A DNA stretch of 64,000 bases. Origin: Planctomycetota bacterium. Its GTDB lineage: Bacteria > Planctomycetota > UBA1135 > JACQFD01. The stretch spans positions 1 through 64,000 of the forward strand of contig JACQFD010000005.1 of NCBI GenBank assembly GCA_016200225.1. The letters are read 5' to 3'. Shown here piece by piece: positions 17,672 to 27,236 of the stretch; within the stretch, counting starts at the first letter, position 1, and every line of letters starts with the position of its first letter. Under the pieces are notes generated by a model. The model made no database searches. It was not told the DNA's origin and saw only the letters and a list, made by a program, of their open reading frames with translations. A program made the position numbers and the translations under genes.

Positions 17672-20600
17672 CGCGTCTCCTCTTTCTTTAGTATCTTCGT
17701 CGCGCCGAACCGCTCGGAGGCGATCGCGCGGAGTTTCGGCGTCGATTTCCACGCGTCGTTGCGAACTGTAACATTCTCGATCGGCGCGTCGATCGGCGAA
17801 AACGAGCCGATTCCATAACGAACGCCGAAGCGCAATTCCAACCGTTCGCCGAGGCGGCCGATCGCCGTCGGATTCTTATCATCCTTCGGAGTTGTAAAAA
17901 GCCAGAGCCCGTCGCTCTTGTTCGCCTGCGCGGTCCACGGCGAGCGCGCGTCGAGCCGCGCGAGGCATTCGAGGGAAACGCCCGCGAGCGGCAATTCTTC
18001 CTCCCAATACACGCGGCGGTAGAACGCCGATTCCATGCGTTCGTCCATTTGTATATAATGCAATTCGGGTTCGTCGGCGCCGAGAACCCAGCGATCCCAA
18101 TAACGATACGGAAAACGGAAAATGATTTCGCCCGACGAATGCGCGGCCGGAACGGATCCGTAGCGTCCGCGGAAAATGCCGTTGCCTTTTTGTTTTAAAG
18201 ATACCGACGTCGAATTCGGATCGAAAACCGTCGCCTCGGCGTCGTCGTTGAATTCCGGCATCGAGAACGCGCCGCCGTCCTGCCGGGTGTAATGTATCAA
18301 TTCGCTGCCGATCAGTAACGTTCCGTCGCCGGAAAAACCGGTGGCGTCCTCGAACGGAATGCGCGAAACGCCGGGCGTGACGCCGCCCGCGAGTTGCGTG
18401 ACCACCAAATGATCCAAATAAACCGCCGTCTCGTGCGATCCGTGCGAACTCGGTTTCGTGCCGAGCAAGCCGCGGCCATTCGCGGCGACGGTTACAGTTC
18501 CGCTCGCGCCGTCGAAACTGTCATATCCGATCAACTCGTCGCCGATCATAAAGATTCCCGCGTCCTTCGGAAGGGTGCCCGCGGCCTGTCCCGCGATCGT
18601 CTTCGCCCCGGCGGGCAGCGCGACGGCGCTCGCGACGGGATTCGACGAGGGATTGCCCGGAACTGTAAGAACCACGGGATTTAACAAAAACGTCTTCGCC
18701 GTGGCGTTAAACGGTTGATCGACGATGAATTTCGCGAGCGAGATCTGGCCGAAGTTCGCAAAGGGAGTCGTAAATTCCACTTCGTCGATCGTTCCGGTGA
18801 CTTCGTCGCCCGGCCCGTCGAACCGCCCGCCCACCGACACCGTCGACGCGGTCGACGGAAGTTCGCCGGAGGGCGTTTTAACAATTCTCCAGAAGTTTCT
18901 GGAGTCTTCGAATTGTAATACTCCGCCCGGCGGCAGCATTTCCGAAAATGTCACGCTCGTCTGGCCGATCGGAACGGGTCCGGGAATGCGCTCCTTCGGC
19001 GCGATCCAGAGGATATTCTGCGTATACGGATCCGTCCAGTTCGCCGTTAAATACAGATCGAAAATCGCAAATGTAACATCCTGCGGAAACATATAACGGA
19101 AGCGGTCGCCGCGCCCGGGGCGCCCCGCGAACACGGATCCGTAGTATGTGCGGAAGCACGGAATCACTTCCGTGGAATTGAAGTGATCGCGCGAATATGT
19201 ATTATGCGTTCCGCGGAAATTGAGGCCCTGGCCCGTCGTGGCGTTCGGCGTCATTTCGTTGCCCGCGATGGTTTTTGCCAATATCGCGATGCCTTTTGGC
19301 GGCGGATCGCCCATTTTGAACGGCGACACCAGATACGTGTCGCAGCCGGGCGGCGGACTCGGTATTGTTAAATTAGCAAAAGTTACGACGAACGGCGGAT
19401 TGTACGGCGGCACCGGATTCGGAGCGATCTGCGGCTGTCCCGCCGTCACGAGACGCGCGGCATCCCATCGGTTGCCGTCGAAACGACACAATTCGCCGTT
19501 ATAAATTGTATCGTAATTGAACCATTCCGTCGTCGAATCGAGACCGACTCCCGACGCGCCGAGTTCTATCAATTGCGCGGCCATCACCGGATCCGTCGGC
19601 GTCGGCGTTTCGTAGTTTCCGCCCGACGTGCCGATCGAGCAGGGAACGACGAACGTCCACAATTGATAAGCGTTGTTCTGATGTTTTTGCGGAATGTCCG
19701 TCTGCCAATCGAACACGAACCCGTGGTTTGCAAAGTATTTCGTCGGCTGTTGTTCGCGCGTGACGTTTGTTAATGTATCGGTTCCGCTGACGCCTCCGTA
19801 ATGTATCACTTCGGCGCCGAACATCGGACTTTTCTTAACGGTCACCAACCCTCCCCCGGGCCCCTGTAATTGAAACATTACGGCGTATCCCCCCGCCGTG
19901 GAGAATCCTTTAATAAATTCCGTGTCGCAACTACTCGGCGAGCCGCCGCCGGTGTTGGGCTCCATCACGTCGAGCGGTTGGAGTTTTAGCGTTGGAATTG
20001 CGATGGACGATTCGACGCCCTTGCCGATGCGGAACGGAACGCCGCCCGCCGGCGGAGCGACGATGAGATCCGTAAACCACGGCCCCGACTGAAATCGCGA
20101 AACGTGCGCCGCGCTGAATTTACCGAGCGGAGCCTTCAATTGACCGCCGCCTTGAAACACGTCATGCATCAATTTGCACGCGTAACCGTAGAATTCGACC
20201 GTGTCGCCGCCTTTGTGCTCGGTCATATAACTTAAATTCGAATTGATATAAGAAGTTCCCCGCGCGCCGCGCCCGCCCGTGTACGAAGCCGGCACGTCGC
20301 CCGTCGGCCGCGCGGTCGTGAATCCTTTTCCGCTCTTACCTGTATATTCGACCAACTCGGCGCCGATTTTTAATACTCCATATCCGGGAAAATGATCCGT
20401 CGACTCGACGGGAATTTCGGAATAATCGGGGATCTGCGCAAGCGTCGGAAGATCGCCCGTGAGGCGCGTCGCGAGCGTGCGTTTGCCGCGCGGAACGCCG
20501 TCGACGAATAATGCAAAATCCGTCGGGCCCGATCCTTTAAATGCCAAAGCGAAATGATACCAAAAATTCGGTTTCAGATTGGACGCCGGATAGCGGATTT

Positions 20601-22674
20601 CGTTGCGCGCGGCGCCCGCGACGTTCTGCGCATCGTTTGTATCCTCGCCGCCCGTGTCGCGGATCCGCGCCACGAGATCGCCCTTTTCGATCATTAATGA
20701 AATTCGATCGCGGACGGCGCTCGTCGCGCCGCCCATGTCGAAAATCGTCCCGGTGACATTGTTTGTATCCCAGCGGACCCAGCCTGAAATGCTGCCGGGG
20801 AATACATAATTAGGATCCTTCAGCGCGAACGCGGACGGCGCCGCGATCGCGCTGCCGCGCCACGGCCCGAGCGTGCGAACGTCGTGCCCTTCGAGCGTCA
20901 GATCGGTGTCGAAATGCAATGATAACGGATCGGGGAACGCGTTGCGCGACGGCGAAAGCTGCGCCCAGGATTTCGCCGGATCGTCGGATTGTATAAATGG
21001 GAACGAATCGCCCAATTGTTGCAATGCGTTAATATAAGCCTTCAACCGCGACGGCGGATTCGTGCTGCCGTCGAACAGACTCGAATTATAAGGATACGTC
21101 ATCCAACCCGCGGCGCGGCGGTTCAATCTAAATAATTCGTCGAATTCGACCTGCCGCGCGACGGCGCGCAGACCGACGTCGTTCTTGTCGCGCGCCTGCG
21201 CGTGCACTTCCGCGACGGATTCAATCTCGGCGCGGCCGCGCTCGGCGCCGGATTTTGCATTGATCGAAACGCCCGTGTGAATTCTGTAGCGGCTGCCGCC
21301 GGAGAAAGAGAACGGCACCGTCGAATATTTAAGTCCGCGGTCGCAACTGTGTTCGGCATTCCTAAAGATAGCGTCGAGGTGCTGCGTTTTTATAGTTGTA
21401 TCTTTGAGCAGCGGAACGAGCACGTTTTCGACGAGGTCCTGCCAGCCGCGCACGGGTTTTTCTTTAATTTTAGCGGCAACTTTCCGCGCGACCTCGCGGT
21501 CGAGCGGTTCGGGCGTTCCCGCGCGCTCGATGTCGAGACCGGTGAGCAATTCTTCCAACAATTCCGCGGACACCGAATTAATATGAACCGGCGATGGCAC
21601 GAGAAATTGCACCGTCGCGCCGAACGCGATCGCGTTCTTCGTAAACGGCTCCTCCAGCACGACGCCTTTGTTGCCGTTCGCGACGACGAGTCCGTAATCG
21701 ACGCCCTCGGGAGTTGTTATTTTAACCGTTGTGCCGACGCCCAGATAACGGCCGCTGTCGCACTGAAATGAACGATTCGCTCCGTCCGCGATGAGCGGCG
21801 TCGTGATGCGCCGCGCGACCGACCACTCCTCGTGGCCGAAGTGCTCGCCGAACACGGTCAATTTATCTTTAACTTTACGAATATCCTCCGCGACGATCGG
21901 CGGACAATTCGGCGGATCCATCCGGACGCGCGCGAGTTCTTCGATACTAATATAAGGGTGGAACTCGCCAGGCACGGCGCGAATCCGGTGTTTCGCCACG
22001 GCGTGCGCGCGCGCGTCGATCACGGGCGTTCCCGAACGGTAGTCTACAGATGCTTCGTACGGCCCCGCCGATCCCGACATCAACTGGCGCGTGCAATCCG
22101 TGAATTTGCCGCCTTTTTTCAATTGATATTGTATCAATTCGCCGCGGATCCAAAGACAACCGTTCTTTTCGGGGAACGCGTCGGCGTTGTCGACGGAAAT
22201 TTCGGCCGCGTCTTTCTTCAAATCCTCGGCGAGGAACGCATGACCGAACGCGATGGCGAGCGCGTAGGGCGAGGCCGCGTTGACATCGATTCGGTTTTGT
22301 TCCAATTCGGCGGACGCGGAGACAATTACATTTTCGAAATTCCGCATCGAATACAATTCGGGCGGCGTCGACAGTGTTTTCTTAACTTCGTCCTCGGTGT
22401 CGTAATACGGCGTCGCGTCGAGTTCGGGTTCGGTATCCTCGAGACGGCGCATGAGGGCCGCGGTGGCCGCGTCGGCTTCGATGCGGGCGCGCACGTCGCC
22501 CGTGCGCGCGACGCTCGAACGCGACGACATGCGCGTTGTTAATAAAAACGGCGTCGCGATCGCTAACAATGCGACGAGCACGACGATCGACAGGATCAGC
22601 GCGTAGCCGTCCTCGTTCTTTCGCGCGCCGCGGATTGTTTTATTTACAATTCGGAAATTACTTGGAAGTTCCAT
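17668..22674 (-). CDS. Giant GspK/PilX-like pseudopilin with LamG and repeated beta modules
   Basis: Protein of 1668 residues, about five times a normal GspK. The N-terminus (GYALILSIVVLVALLAIATP, about 23-42) is the hydrophobic helix of GspK/PilX proteins, and the following section (NRIDVNAASPYALA) matches the GspK 'N-x-N-x-A' region. A LamG-like concanavalin fold is visible around residues 640-760 (GWVRWDTNN, WYHFALAFKGSG, LFVDGVPRGKRTLA). A short module of the type GxLxIGxELIxY followed by a Gly/Arg-rich stretch and a His recurs at least five times (for example CLWIRGELIQYQ, VLKIGAELVEYTG, TLLIGSELIHYTR, IFMIGDELIGYDS). It probably displays a large tip domain, so adhesion or substrate recognition is inferred. 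It overlaps the genes on both sides. Confidence 0.72.
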   Translation of the reverse strand: MELPSNFRIVNKTIRGARKNEDGYALILSIVVLVALLAIATPFLLTTRMSSRSSVARTGDVRARIEADAATAALMRRLEDTEPELDATPYYDTEDEVKKTLSTPPELYSMRNFENVIVSASAELEQNRIDVNAASPYALAIAFGHAFLAEDLKKDAAEISVDNADAFPEKNGCLWIRGELIQYQLKKGGKFTDCTRQLMSGSAGPYEASVDYRSGTPVIDARAHAVAKHRIRAVPGEFHPYISIEELARVRMDPPNCPPIVAEDIRKVKDKLTVFGEHFGHEEWSVARRITTPLIADGANRSFQCDSGRYLGVGTTVKITTPEGVDYGLVVANGNKGVVLEEPFTKNAIAFGATVQFLVPSPVHINSVSAELLEELLTGLDIERAGTPEPLDREVARKVAAKIKEKPVRGWQDLVENVLVPLLKDTTIKTQHLDAIFRNAEHSCDRGLKYSTVPFSFSGGSRYRIHTGVSINAKSGAERGRAEIESVAEVHAQARDKNDVGLRAVARQVEFDELFRLNRRAAGWMTYPYNSSLFDGSTNPPSRLKAYINALQQLGDSFPFIQSDDPAKSWAQLSPSRNAFPDPLSLHFDTDLTLEGHDVRTLGPWRGSAIAAPSAFALKDPNYVFPGSISGWVRWDTNNVTGTIFDMGGATSAVRDRISLMIEKGDLVARIRDTGGEDTNDAQNVAGAARNEIRYPASNLKPNFWYHFALAFKGSGPTDFALFVDGVPRGKRTLATRLTGDLPTLAQIPDYSEIPVESTDHFPGYGVLKIGAELVEYTGKSGKGFTTARPTGDVPASYTGGRGARGTSYINSNLSYMTEHKGGDTVEFYGYACKLMHDVFQGGGQLKAPLGKFSAAHVSRFQSGPWFTDLIVAPPAGGVPFRIGKGVESSIAIPTLKLQPLDVMEPNTGGGSPSSCDTEFIKGFSTAGGYAVMFQLQGPGGGLVTVKKSPMFGAEVIHYGGVSGTDTLTNVTREQQPTKYFANHGFVFDWQTDIPQKHQNNAYQLWTFVVPCSIGTSGGNYETPTPTDPVMAAQLIELGASGVGLDSTTEWFNYDTIYNGELCRFDGNRWDAARLVTAGQPQIAPNPVPPYNPPFVVTFANLTIPSPPPGCDTYLVSPFKMGDPPPKGIAILAKTIAGNEMTPNATTGQGLNFRGTHNTYSRDHFNSTEVIPCFRTYYGSVFAGRPGRGDRFRYMFPQDVTFAIFDLYLTANWTDPYTQNILWIAPKERIPGPVPIGQTSVTFSEMLPPGGVLQFEDSRNFWRIVKTPSGELPSTASTVSVGGRFDGPGDEVTGTIDEVEFTTPFANFGQISLAKFIVDQPFNATAKTFLLNPVVLTVPGNPSSNPVASAVALPAGAKTIAGQAAGTLPKDAGIFMIGDELIGYDSFDGASGTVTVAANGRGLLGTKPSSHGSHETAVYLDHLVVTQLAGGVTPGVSRIPFEDATGFSGDGTLLIGSELIHYTRQDGGAFSMPEFNDDAEATVFDPNSTSVSLKQKGNGIFRGRYGSVPAAHSSGEIIFRFPYRYWDRWVLGADEPELHYIQMDERMESAFYRRVYWEEELPLAGVSLECLARLDARSPWTAQANKSDGLWLFTTPKDDKNPTAIGRLGERLELRFGVRYGIGSFSPIDAPIENVTVRNDAWKSTPKLRAIASERFGATKILKKEETR

Positions 22675-23710
22675 AAACCCCCACTGTCACGATTTTTTTA
22701 ACATTTTCGGGAAACAGGAGCGGAACCGAAACCGGCGACGGATGCCACGCCGGATCGAGCCGCCCGTCGGGGAGGAAATGCACGGAAAGTTCGCCTGTGA
22801 AATCGAAGCTCACGTCTTTTGGTAGCTTCACCCCTTCGCCCGGTGACACGAATCCGAGCTTTACGCCGTCGAGTCTCCCCATGAACCGCCCCGATTTGTC
22901 GCCGAACTCGAGCGGCGCACGGTCGCGCGCGACCGGTTCGCGCCCTTTTGTAAAGCGCGTCGCGAGCGGAATTCCGTCGACATACAAAACGAGCGCGACG
23001 CGATCGTATACAAATCCGACGCGCGCCCACTGGCGCTCCAGCACGACGCCCGGCGCGGAAGTCGCGAGGAGCGATCCCGCCGGTTTGCCTTCGGGCGTTT
23101 CGTCCTCGGCGAGCTGGACCTCCGCCTCGACCGATCCGTCGGCCGAAATGGAAAGCCGGAATTGATTGGAACGTTTTAGTAAATTTCCGGAAACCGGTTT
23201 GTCAATATACACATCGGCTTCGACGGCGACGCCGTTCGAAAATACATATACGGCGTTTCCTCCGAGGTCGGAGATCGCGTGGTCTCCCGCTTTATTTAAA
23301 TATAACGCTCCGCCGACGCGCCCGTCGGATCCGACCGTCGCGCCGTTCAGATGCGCTTCGAGTTCGAACGCGCCCTTCGACGTCGTGTTGGTTTTTGTAG
23401 TTTTTCCGTCGGCGGCGTCCTCGAACTGCCAGTGGCCGAACGGTTTTACGGACAAATCATACAATTTCAAATCGGGCGCGCTGCAGACGACCGTCACCGG
23501 CAATCCCGATGCGATCGCGGCCTCGCGCGAGGCGCGCAGCGCGTTGCGGACGAGCGACACGGCGCCGAACTTCGCAACGTTTAATTTACCAAAAACACCG
23601 ACGCCGATGCCCATCAGAATTCCAAGGATCGCCATGACGGTAAGCAACTCGATGAGCGTGAAGCCGCCCGCCCGCGGCGATTTCGTTGTTTGTTGCTTGA
23701 GGCTGCCCAT
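22658..23710 (-). CDS. GspH/FimT-like pseudopilin fused to a LamG/concanavalin-like domain
   Basis: Protein of 350 residues. The leader ends in Gly and is followed by FTLIELLTVMAILGILMGIGVGV, a canonical type III prepilin signal. FGAVSLVRNALRASREAAIA is the GspH/FimT helix. From about residue 90 to 310 a LamG-like beta sandwich is inserted (HWQFEDAADG, GALYLNKAGDHAI, ARVGFVYDRVALVLYVDG, GRLDGVKLGF), which is not part of usual GspH proteins. The end is a short beta domain. The 3' end overlaps the start of the giant GspK-like gene by 17 bp. A lectin-like domain on a pseudopilin suggests binding of glycans by the filament tip (inference). Confidence 0.8.
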   Translation of the reverse strand: MGSLKQQTTKSPRAGGFTLIELLTVMAILGILMGIGVGVFGKLNVAKFGAVSLVRNALRASREAAIASGLPVTVVCSAPDLKLYDLSVKPFGHWQFEDAADGKTTKTNTTSKGAFELEAHLNGATVGSDGRVGGALYLNKAGDHAISDLGGNAVYVFSNGVAVEADVYIDKPVSGNLLKRSNQFRLSISADGSVEAEVQLAEDETPEGKPAGSLLATSAPGVVLERQWARVGFVYDRVALVLYVDGIPLATRFTKGREPVARDRAPLEFGDKSGRFMGRLDGVKLGFVSPGEGVKLPKDVSFDFTGELSVHFLPDGRLDPAWHPSPVSVPLLFPENVKKIVTVGVYGTSK

Positions 23711-23745
23711 GCCCGGCGGGATCGTTGGACTTGTGATCGGGTTGA

Positions 23746-24378
23746 TTAATTATTTCCGGTTATCAAAATATCGTCGTCGGTCCCGAACACTCCGTCCCAG
23801 CCGGCCGAAATTAGTTGATAACTCCCGGGCGCGCGAAATGTCTTTGTATCGGGATCGACAACGGCGGAAACGAGCTGTTCCTCGTATTCTTTGCTTCCAT
23901 GCCGCTTGGCCACGACGGATTGTTTCTTTCCATAACTCCTGCGATTGAAATAAACGATCGGATTCTTCCATTTGTCGCTTACTTCATATGCGTCTTGTTT
24001 CGCATATTTTGTAATTTTCTTGTTAAATTTGTCGTCGTCGGTATTGATCAATTCCTCCTCGGCGGGGACGTCCGCGGAACCCCGGCCGCCATTGGTCGAG
24101 TTCAATTGCGCCACCAGCGCTTCGATGCCAATGTTGGTTTCGTTTCCCGTCGTCGCGCCCAATTTGGAAAAGTTATCGAGCGGAAAGTCTCCATCGGCCA
24201 ACTCCAGACCGAGGGTCTTCGCCTTCAAACCATCCATGATGCCTTTCGTGGCAAACTCCTCCGCCGATTTTTGAAACTTACTATAACTGACAACCCCCAG
24301 AACGGCGAGAATTGCAATAATCGCCATCACCGCCAGCAGTTCGATCAGCGTAAAACCCGCATTATTGTAAGTTCGCAT
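23746..24378 (-). CDS. gspG: Major pseudopilin GspG
   Basis: Major pseudopilin of 210 residues. The ATG at 24378 yields an eight-residue leader MRTYNNAG, then FTLIELLAVMAIIAILAVLGVV with Glu at +5, and SYSKFQKSAEEFATKGIMD. The C-terminus DKWKNPIVYFNR plus SAGWDGVFGTDDDI is the GspG calcium-binding loop. The usual length is about 140 residues; the insert between about 85 and 140 is longer here. A TTG four codons upstream is the alternative start. It forms the shaft of the pseudopilus with the GspH-, I-, J- and K-like proteins encoded downstream. Confidence 0.9.
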   Translation of the reverse strand: MRTYNNAGFTLIELLAVMAIIAILAVLGVVSYSKFQKSAEEFATKGIMDGLKAKTLGLELADGDFPLDNFSKLGATTGNETNIGIEALVAQLNSTNGGRGSADVPAEEELINTDDDKFNKKITKYAKQDAYEVSDKWKNPIVYFNRRSYGKKQSVVAKRHGSKEYEEQLVSAVVDPDTKTFRAPGSYQLISAGWDGVFGTDDDILITGNN

Positions 24379-24424
24379 CGTATTCGTCAAGTAGCCTCGT
24401 GGCGCGCCGGTGTTTCGTTAAATA

Positions 24425-27232
24425 TTAAGGATTTTCGCGCGTCACGACTTTGATGGTGTCGATCGAGACGGAAACGGGGCTGCCCGTGTCGCCGGAGGTC
24501 TCGACGCCGAGGTCGTACATGCCGTTGCGCTCCCGGGGAAACTTAATATCCGATTTTACAATTTGATTATCGATAATGACGCGGCCGAGCGGCGCCGAAT
24601 CGTCGTCGCTGACCTCGATGCGGACGGTGACGACTTTGTCGACGGGCCACTGGAATGGAATTTCGATTTCCTGTTTTCCTTCGAAAACGCGCGCGTTTCG
24701 GAGGCGGATTTTCACCGGCGTCGAACCGTCGATTCGTTTCTTTTCGCGTACGATGGCGATCTCGAAATCGAGTTCGGCGTTGTCCCTTCCCTTGAACGCC
24801 CGAAGATACGTTATGACGTCCACGCGGTTTTCGGCCGGCGTTTTGCCGGCGGGCTGGACATTGAGCGTCGCTTCGAGAGAACAATACGAAACGCATTTGA
24901 TCGTACTACAATTAATCCCCGAAATGCCAGCGTTGCCGAATTCTCCCTCGATTCTCGCTTCGCCCATCACGTCCTTGACGTCGACGCCGGGCACGTGAAT
25001 TAGAGTCCAGTTGTTATTTCCGAGCACGATGCGCTCGAACGTGTCGACCCACTCTTGTTTGTGATCGTGGATGCTAATTTTTTGCAGTGTTTCGATCGCA
25101 TACGTTTTGAAACGATCGCCGTCGGCGCGCGAATCGCGTACGGTGCCGAATTCGCGGTTCATCGCCATGGTGTTGTCGTCCATGTATTCGCAAAGCGCCT
25201 GGCCGATGCGCGCGACCGGATTGTCGCGGTCGATGCGCAGCGCCGTGATAAATGTATCTTTCGCGCGGCGCGTCTGCTGCCATAACAATAAATTCAGTCC
25301 GCGAAGCGCGAAAAGGTTCGCATTCTTGACGTCGAATTCGGCGGCTTTCGCATAATAACGATCCGCCGCTTCATACAAATCCTGCGCGGCGGCGAGCAGT
25401 CCCATTTCCATGAGCGGTTCGACGAATCCGAGATCGGCCATGACCGCGAATTTTTGATCTTCGCGCGCCGCCTCGCTTTCGCCCGCGTCGCGCCGCAACC
25501 GCCCGCGAAGATAATGCGCATAGGCGTCGGTCGGATCGTTTTGGAGCGCGCGCTCGATCGTCGCCATCGCCTCGTCGCGGTGATCTGTAACAATATACAA
25601 AAACGCCAGCGCCGAGAGCGGCCGTACGTCGCGGACGGGATCGAGTCCGATCGCCGCCTCGAAATCCGCCTTCGCGCCCGGGTAGTCCTTGGAAGCTAAT
25701 TTTAATATTCCGCGCGCGAGCAGCGCGCCCGCCGCGGGTTTCGCCGCGATCGTTGCATTTAACAATTCCATCGCCGGCGCCGTTTGTTTGTTCAACATCA
25801 TCACCACGGCCGAGCCCGTCGCCGCGACGCCGTCGTTCGGATCGGCGTTGCGCGCTTTTTCGAACAATTCGCCCGCCGACGCGATATTACCGATCGCCAA
25901 CTGCGCCTCGGCGAGCCGTCGCCGGATCCGCGCGCGAATCGTCGCGTCGCCGACGCCCGTCGGTTCATTACGAAACGACGCGTCGAGCGCCGAGGCCGCC
26001 TCGTTCGCGCGGCCCTGCAGAAGATAAAATTCGCCGAGGACGAGCTTCGGAAGATAATTACTCGAATCCAGCGTCGCCGCGCGCTCCAAACTCAGCTGCG
26101 CGTCTTTATCCAAATGCAACCGCCGCTCGAGTTCGGCGCGCGCCACCCACGCCTCCGGGTTCGCGCGGAAATCGCCCTCGGTCATCGAACGATACAATTT
26201 CCACGCGTCTTCATAATGATAATTCGCCTCGTGCCAGCGGCCGAGCGCGAGTTGATTCGCGGGATCCTGCGGCGCGAGTTCGACGGCTTTCTTCAATTGC
26301 CGACCCGATTCCTCGATCGCGAACGGCTCGTCGTCGCCGAGCGAGAGGCACCAGAGTCCGAATTCGCGAATCTTGGATTCGTTGCCCGCGCCCCATATTA
26401 CTTTTCTTTTCTTAATTTCAATATCGTTACGAATCGTTTTCGCCAATTGATACGAAATCACGTCGGCGCGCTGGCGCGTGAGCGGCTTGCCGAAGGCTCT
26501 TCCGCTGATTTTATCGTAAATCTGAAATACGATCGCCTCGTCGTCCTTGATCTCATATTTCTTCGGATTCAAAATCCGCCCCCACATCAGCGGCGCTTCC
26601 TTAAGATTCAACCGATCATAACGTTTCGCGAGAGTCTCTTCGTCGAGCTGCGCCTGCGCGGCCTGTTCGGCGGCCTGTTCCGCGGCGGACTTCGGCGCGG
26701 CCGCCGGATTCTGCGTCGTGGGATTTTGAGCGCCGGGACTTTGCGTCGTCGCGTTTTGTGTATATTGCGCCGTCGATGGATTTGTAGGATTCGGCGATTC
26801 CGCGTTGCTCTGTTCGGCGGCGGATTTCGCCGCTGCCGCGGCCTCCGCGAAATCAAACTTATCGACGCGCGCGGGCATTCGAAGATACAAATGCCAGAGG
26901 CGCATGCCGGGCGCGGGCGTGGTCGGCGGCATCAGCCACTCGACGCTGTCGGGCGAAGGCGGCGGCAGCGCGGGGCCGAGTTGTAACTTTGGCAGCGGAT
27001 GCGAGTCCGTGGGCGCCGTGAACAGATCGCGTTTGCTTTTGTCCGGTCCCGGGACGGTCAACGTCGGAAATTGTGTAATATCCGGCACGCGCTGGGCGGC
27101 GACCTTCCGATCTTTCTTCGGCCACGTGATCGATTGGACCGGGTCGTTCAACGCCGCATACAATTGCCAGCCGAGCAGGCCGGTGAGACCAAGTGTAATA
27201 ATAAAAATAACCTGTTCGCGACGCATGGCCAT
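24425..27232 (-). CDS. Membrane-anchored TPR protein in the GspC/PilP position of the pseudopilin operon
   Basis: Protein of 935 residues. One transmembrane helix (about 8-28, VIFIITLGLTGLLGWQL) is followed by a Pro-rich stretch with RDLFTAP, reminiscent of the linker of PilP/GspC proteins. Residues about 125-180 are low-complexity Asn/Thr/Gln/Pro/Ala. A long run of TPR-like repeats follows (about 295-690; examples ALGRWHEANYHYEDAWKLYR, GEFYLLQGRANEAASALDAS, AHYLRGRLRRDAGESEAARE). The C-terminal 200 residues are a beta sandwich that may bind a ligand. The stop codon and the start of GspG are about 46 bp apart, and it starts 5 bp after the PilO-like gene. It probably links the inner-membrane assembly to another partner. 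Confidence 0.6.
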   Translation of the reverse strand: MAMRREQVIFIITLGLTGLLGWQLYAALNDPVQSITWPKKDRKVAAQRVPDITQFPTLTVPGPDKSKRDLFTAPTDSHPLPKLQLGPALPPPSPDSVEWLMPPTTPAPGMRLWHLYLRMPARVDKFDFAEAAAAAKSAAEQSNAESPNPTNPSTAQYTQNATTQSPGAQNPTTQNPAAAPKSAAEQAAEQAAQAQLDEETLAKRYDRLNLKEAPLMWGRILNPKKYEIKDDEAIVFQIYDKISGRAFGKPLTRQRADVISYQLAKTIRNDIEIKKRKVIWGAGNESKIREFGLWCLSLGDDEPFAIEESGRQLKKAVELAPQDPANQLALGRWHEANYHYEDAWKLYRSMTEGDFRANPEAWVARAELERRLHLDKDAQLSLERAATLDSSNYLPKLVLGEFYLLQGRANEAASALDASFRNEPTGVGDATIRARIRRRLAEAQLAIGNIASAGELFEKARNADPNDGVAATGSAVVMMLNKQTAPAMELLNATIAAKPAAGALLARGILKLASKDYPGAKADFEAAIGLDPVRDVRPLSALAFLYIVTDHRDEAMATIERALQNDPTDAYAHYLRGRLRRDAGESEAAREDQKFAVMADLGFVEPLMEMGLLAAAQDLYEAADRYYAKAAEFDVKNANLFALRGLNLLLWQQTRRAKDTFITALRIDRDNPVARIGQALCEYMDDNTMAMNREFGTVRDSRADGDRFKTYAIETLQKISIHDHKQEWVDTFERIVLGNNNWTLIHVPGVDVKDVMGEARIEGEFGNAGISGINCSTIKCVSYCSLEATLNVQPAGKTPAENRVDVITYLRAFKGRDNAELDFEIAIVREKKRIDGSTPVKIRLRNARVFEGKQEIEIPFQWPVDKVVTVRIEVSDDDSAPLGRVIIDNQIVKSDIKFPRERNGMYDLGVETSGDTGSPVSVSIDTIKVVTRENP

Positions 27233-27236
27233 GGCG

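Noticed and set aside
23815-24453. 212-codon plus-strand frame opposite GspG
   Set aside because: GspG has a clear prepilin signal and calcium loop on the minus strand; the plus frame is a shadow.
25784-26986. 400-codon plus-strand open frame opposite the TPR protein
   Set aside because: Arg-rich composition and antisense position to a gene with clear TPR repeats; long shadow frames are expected at high GC.
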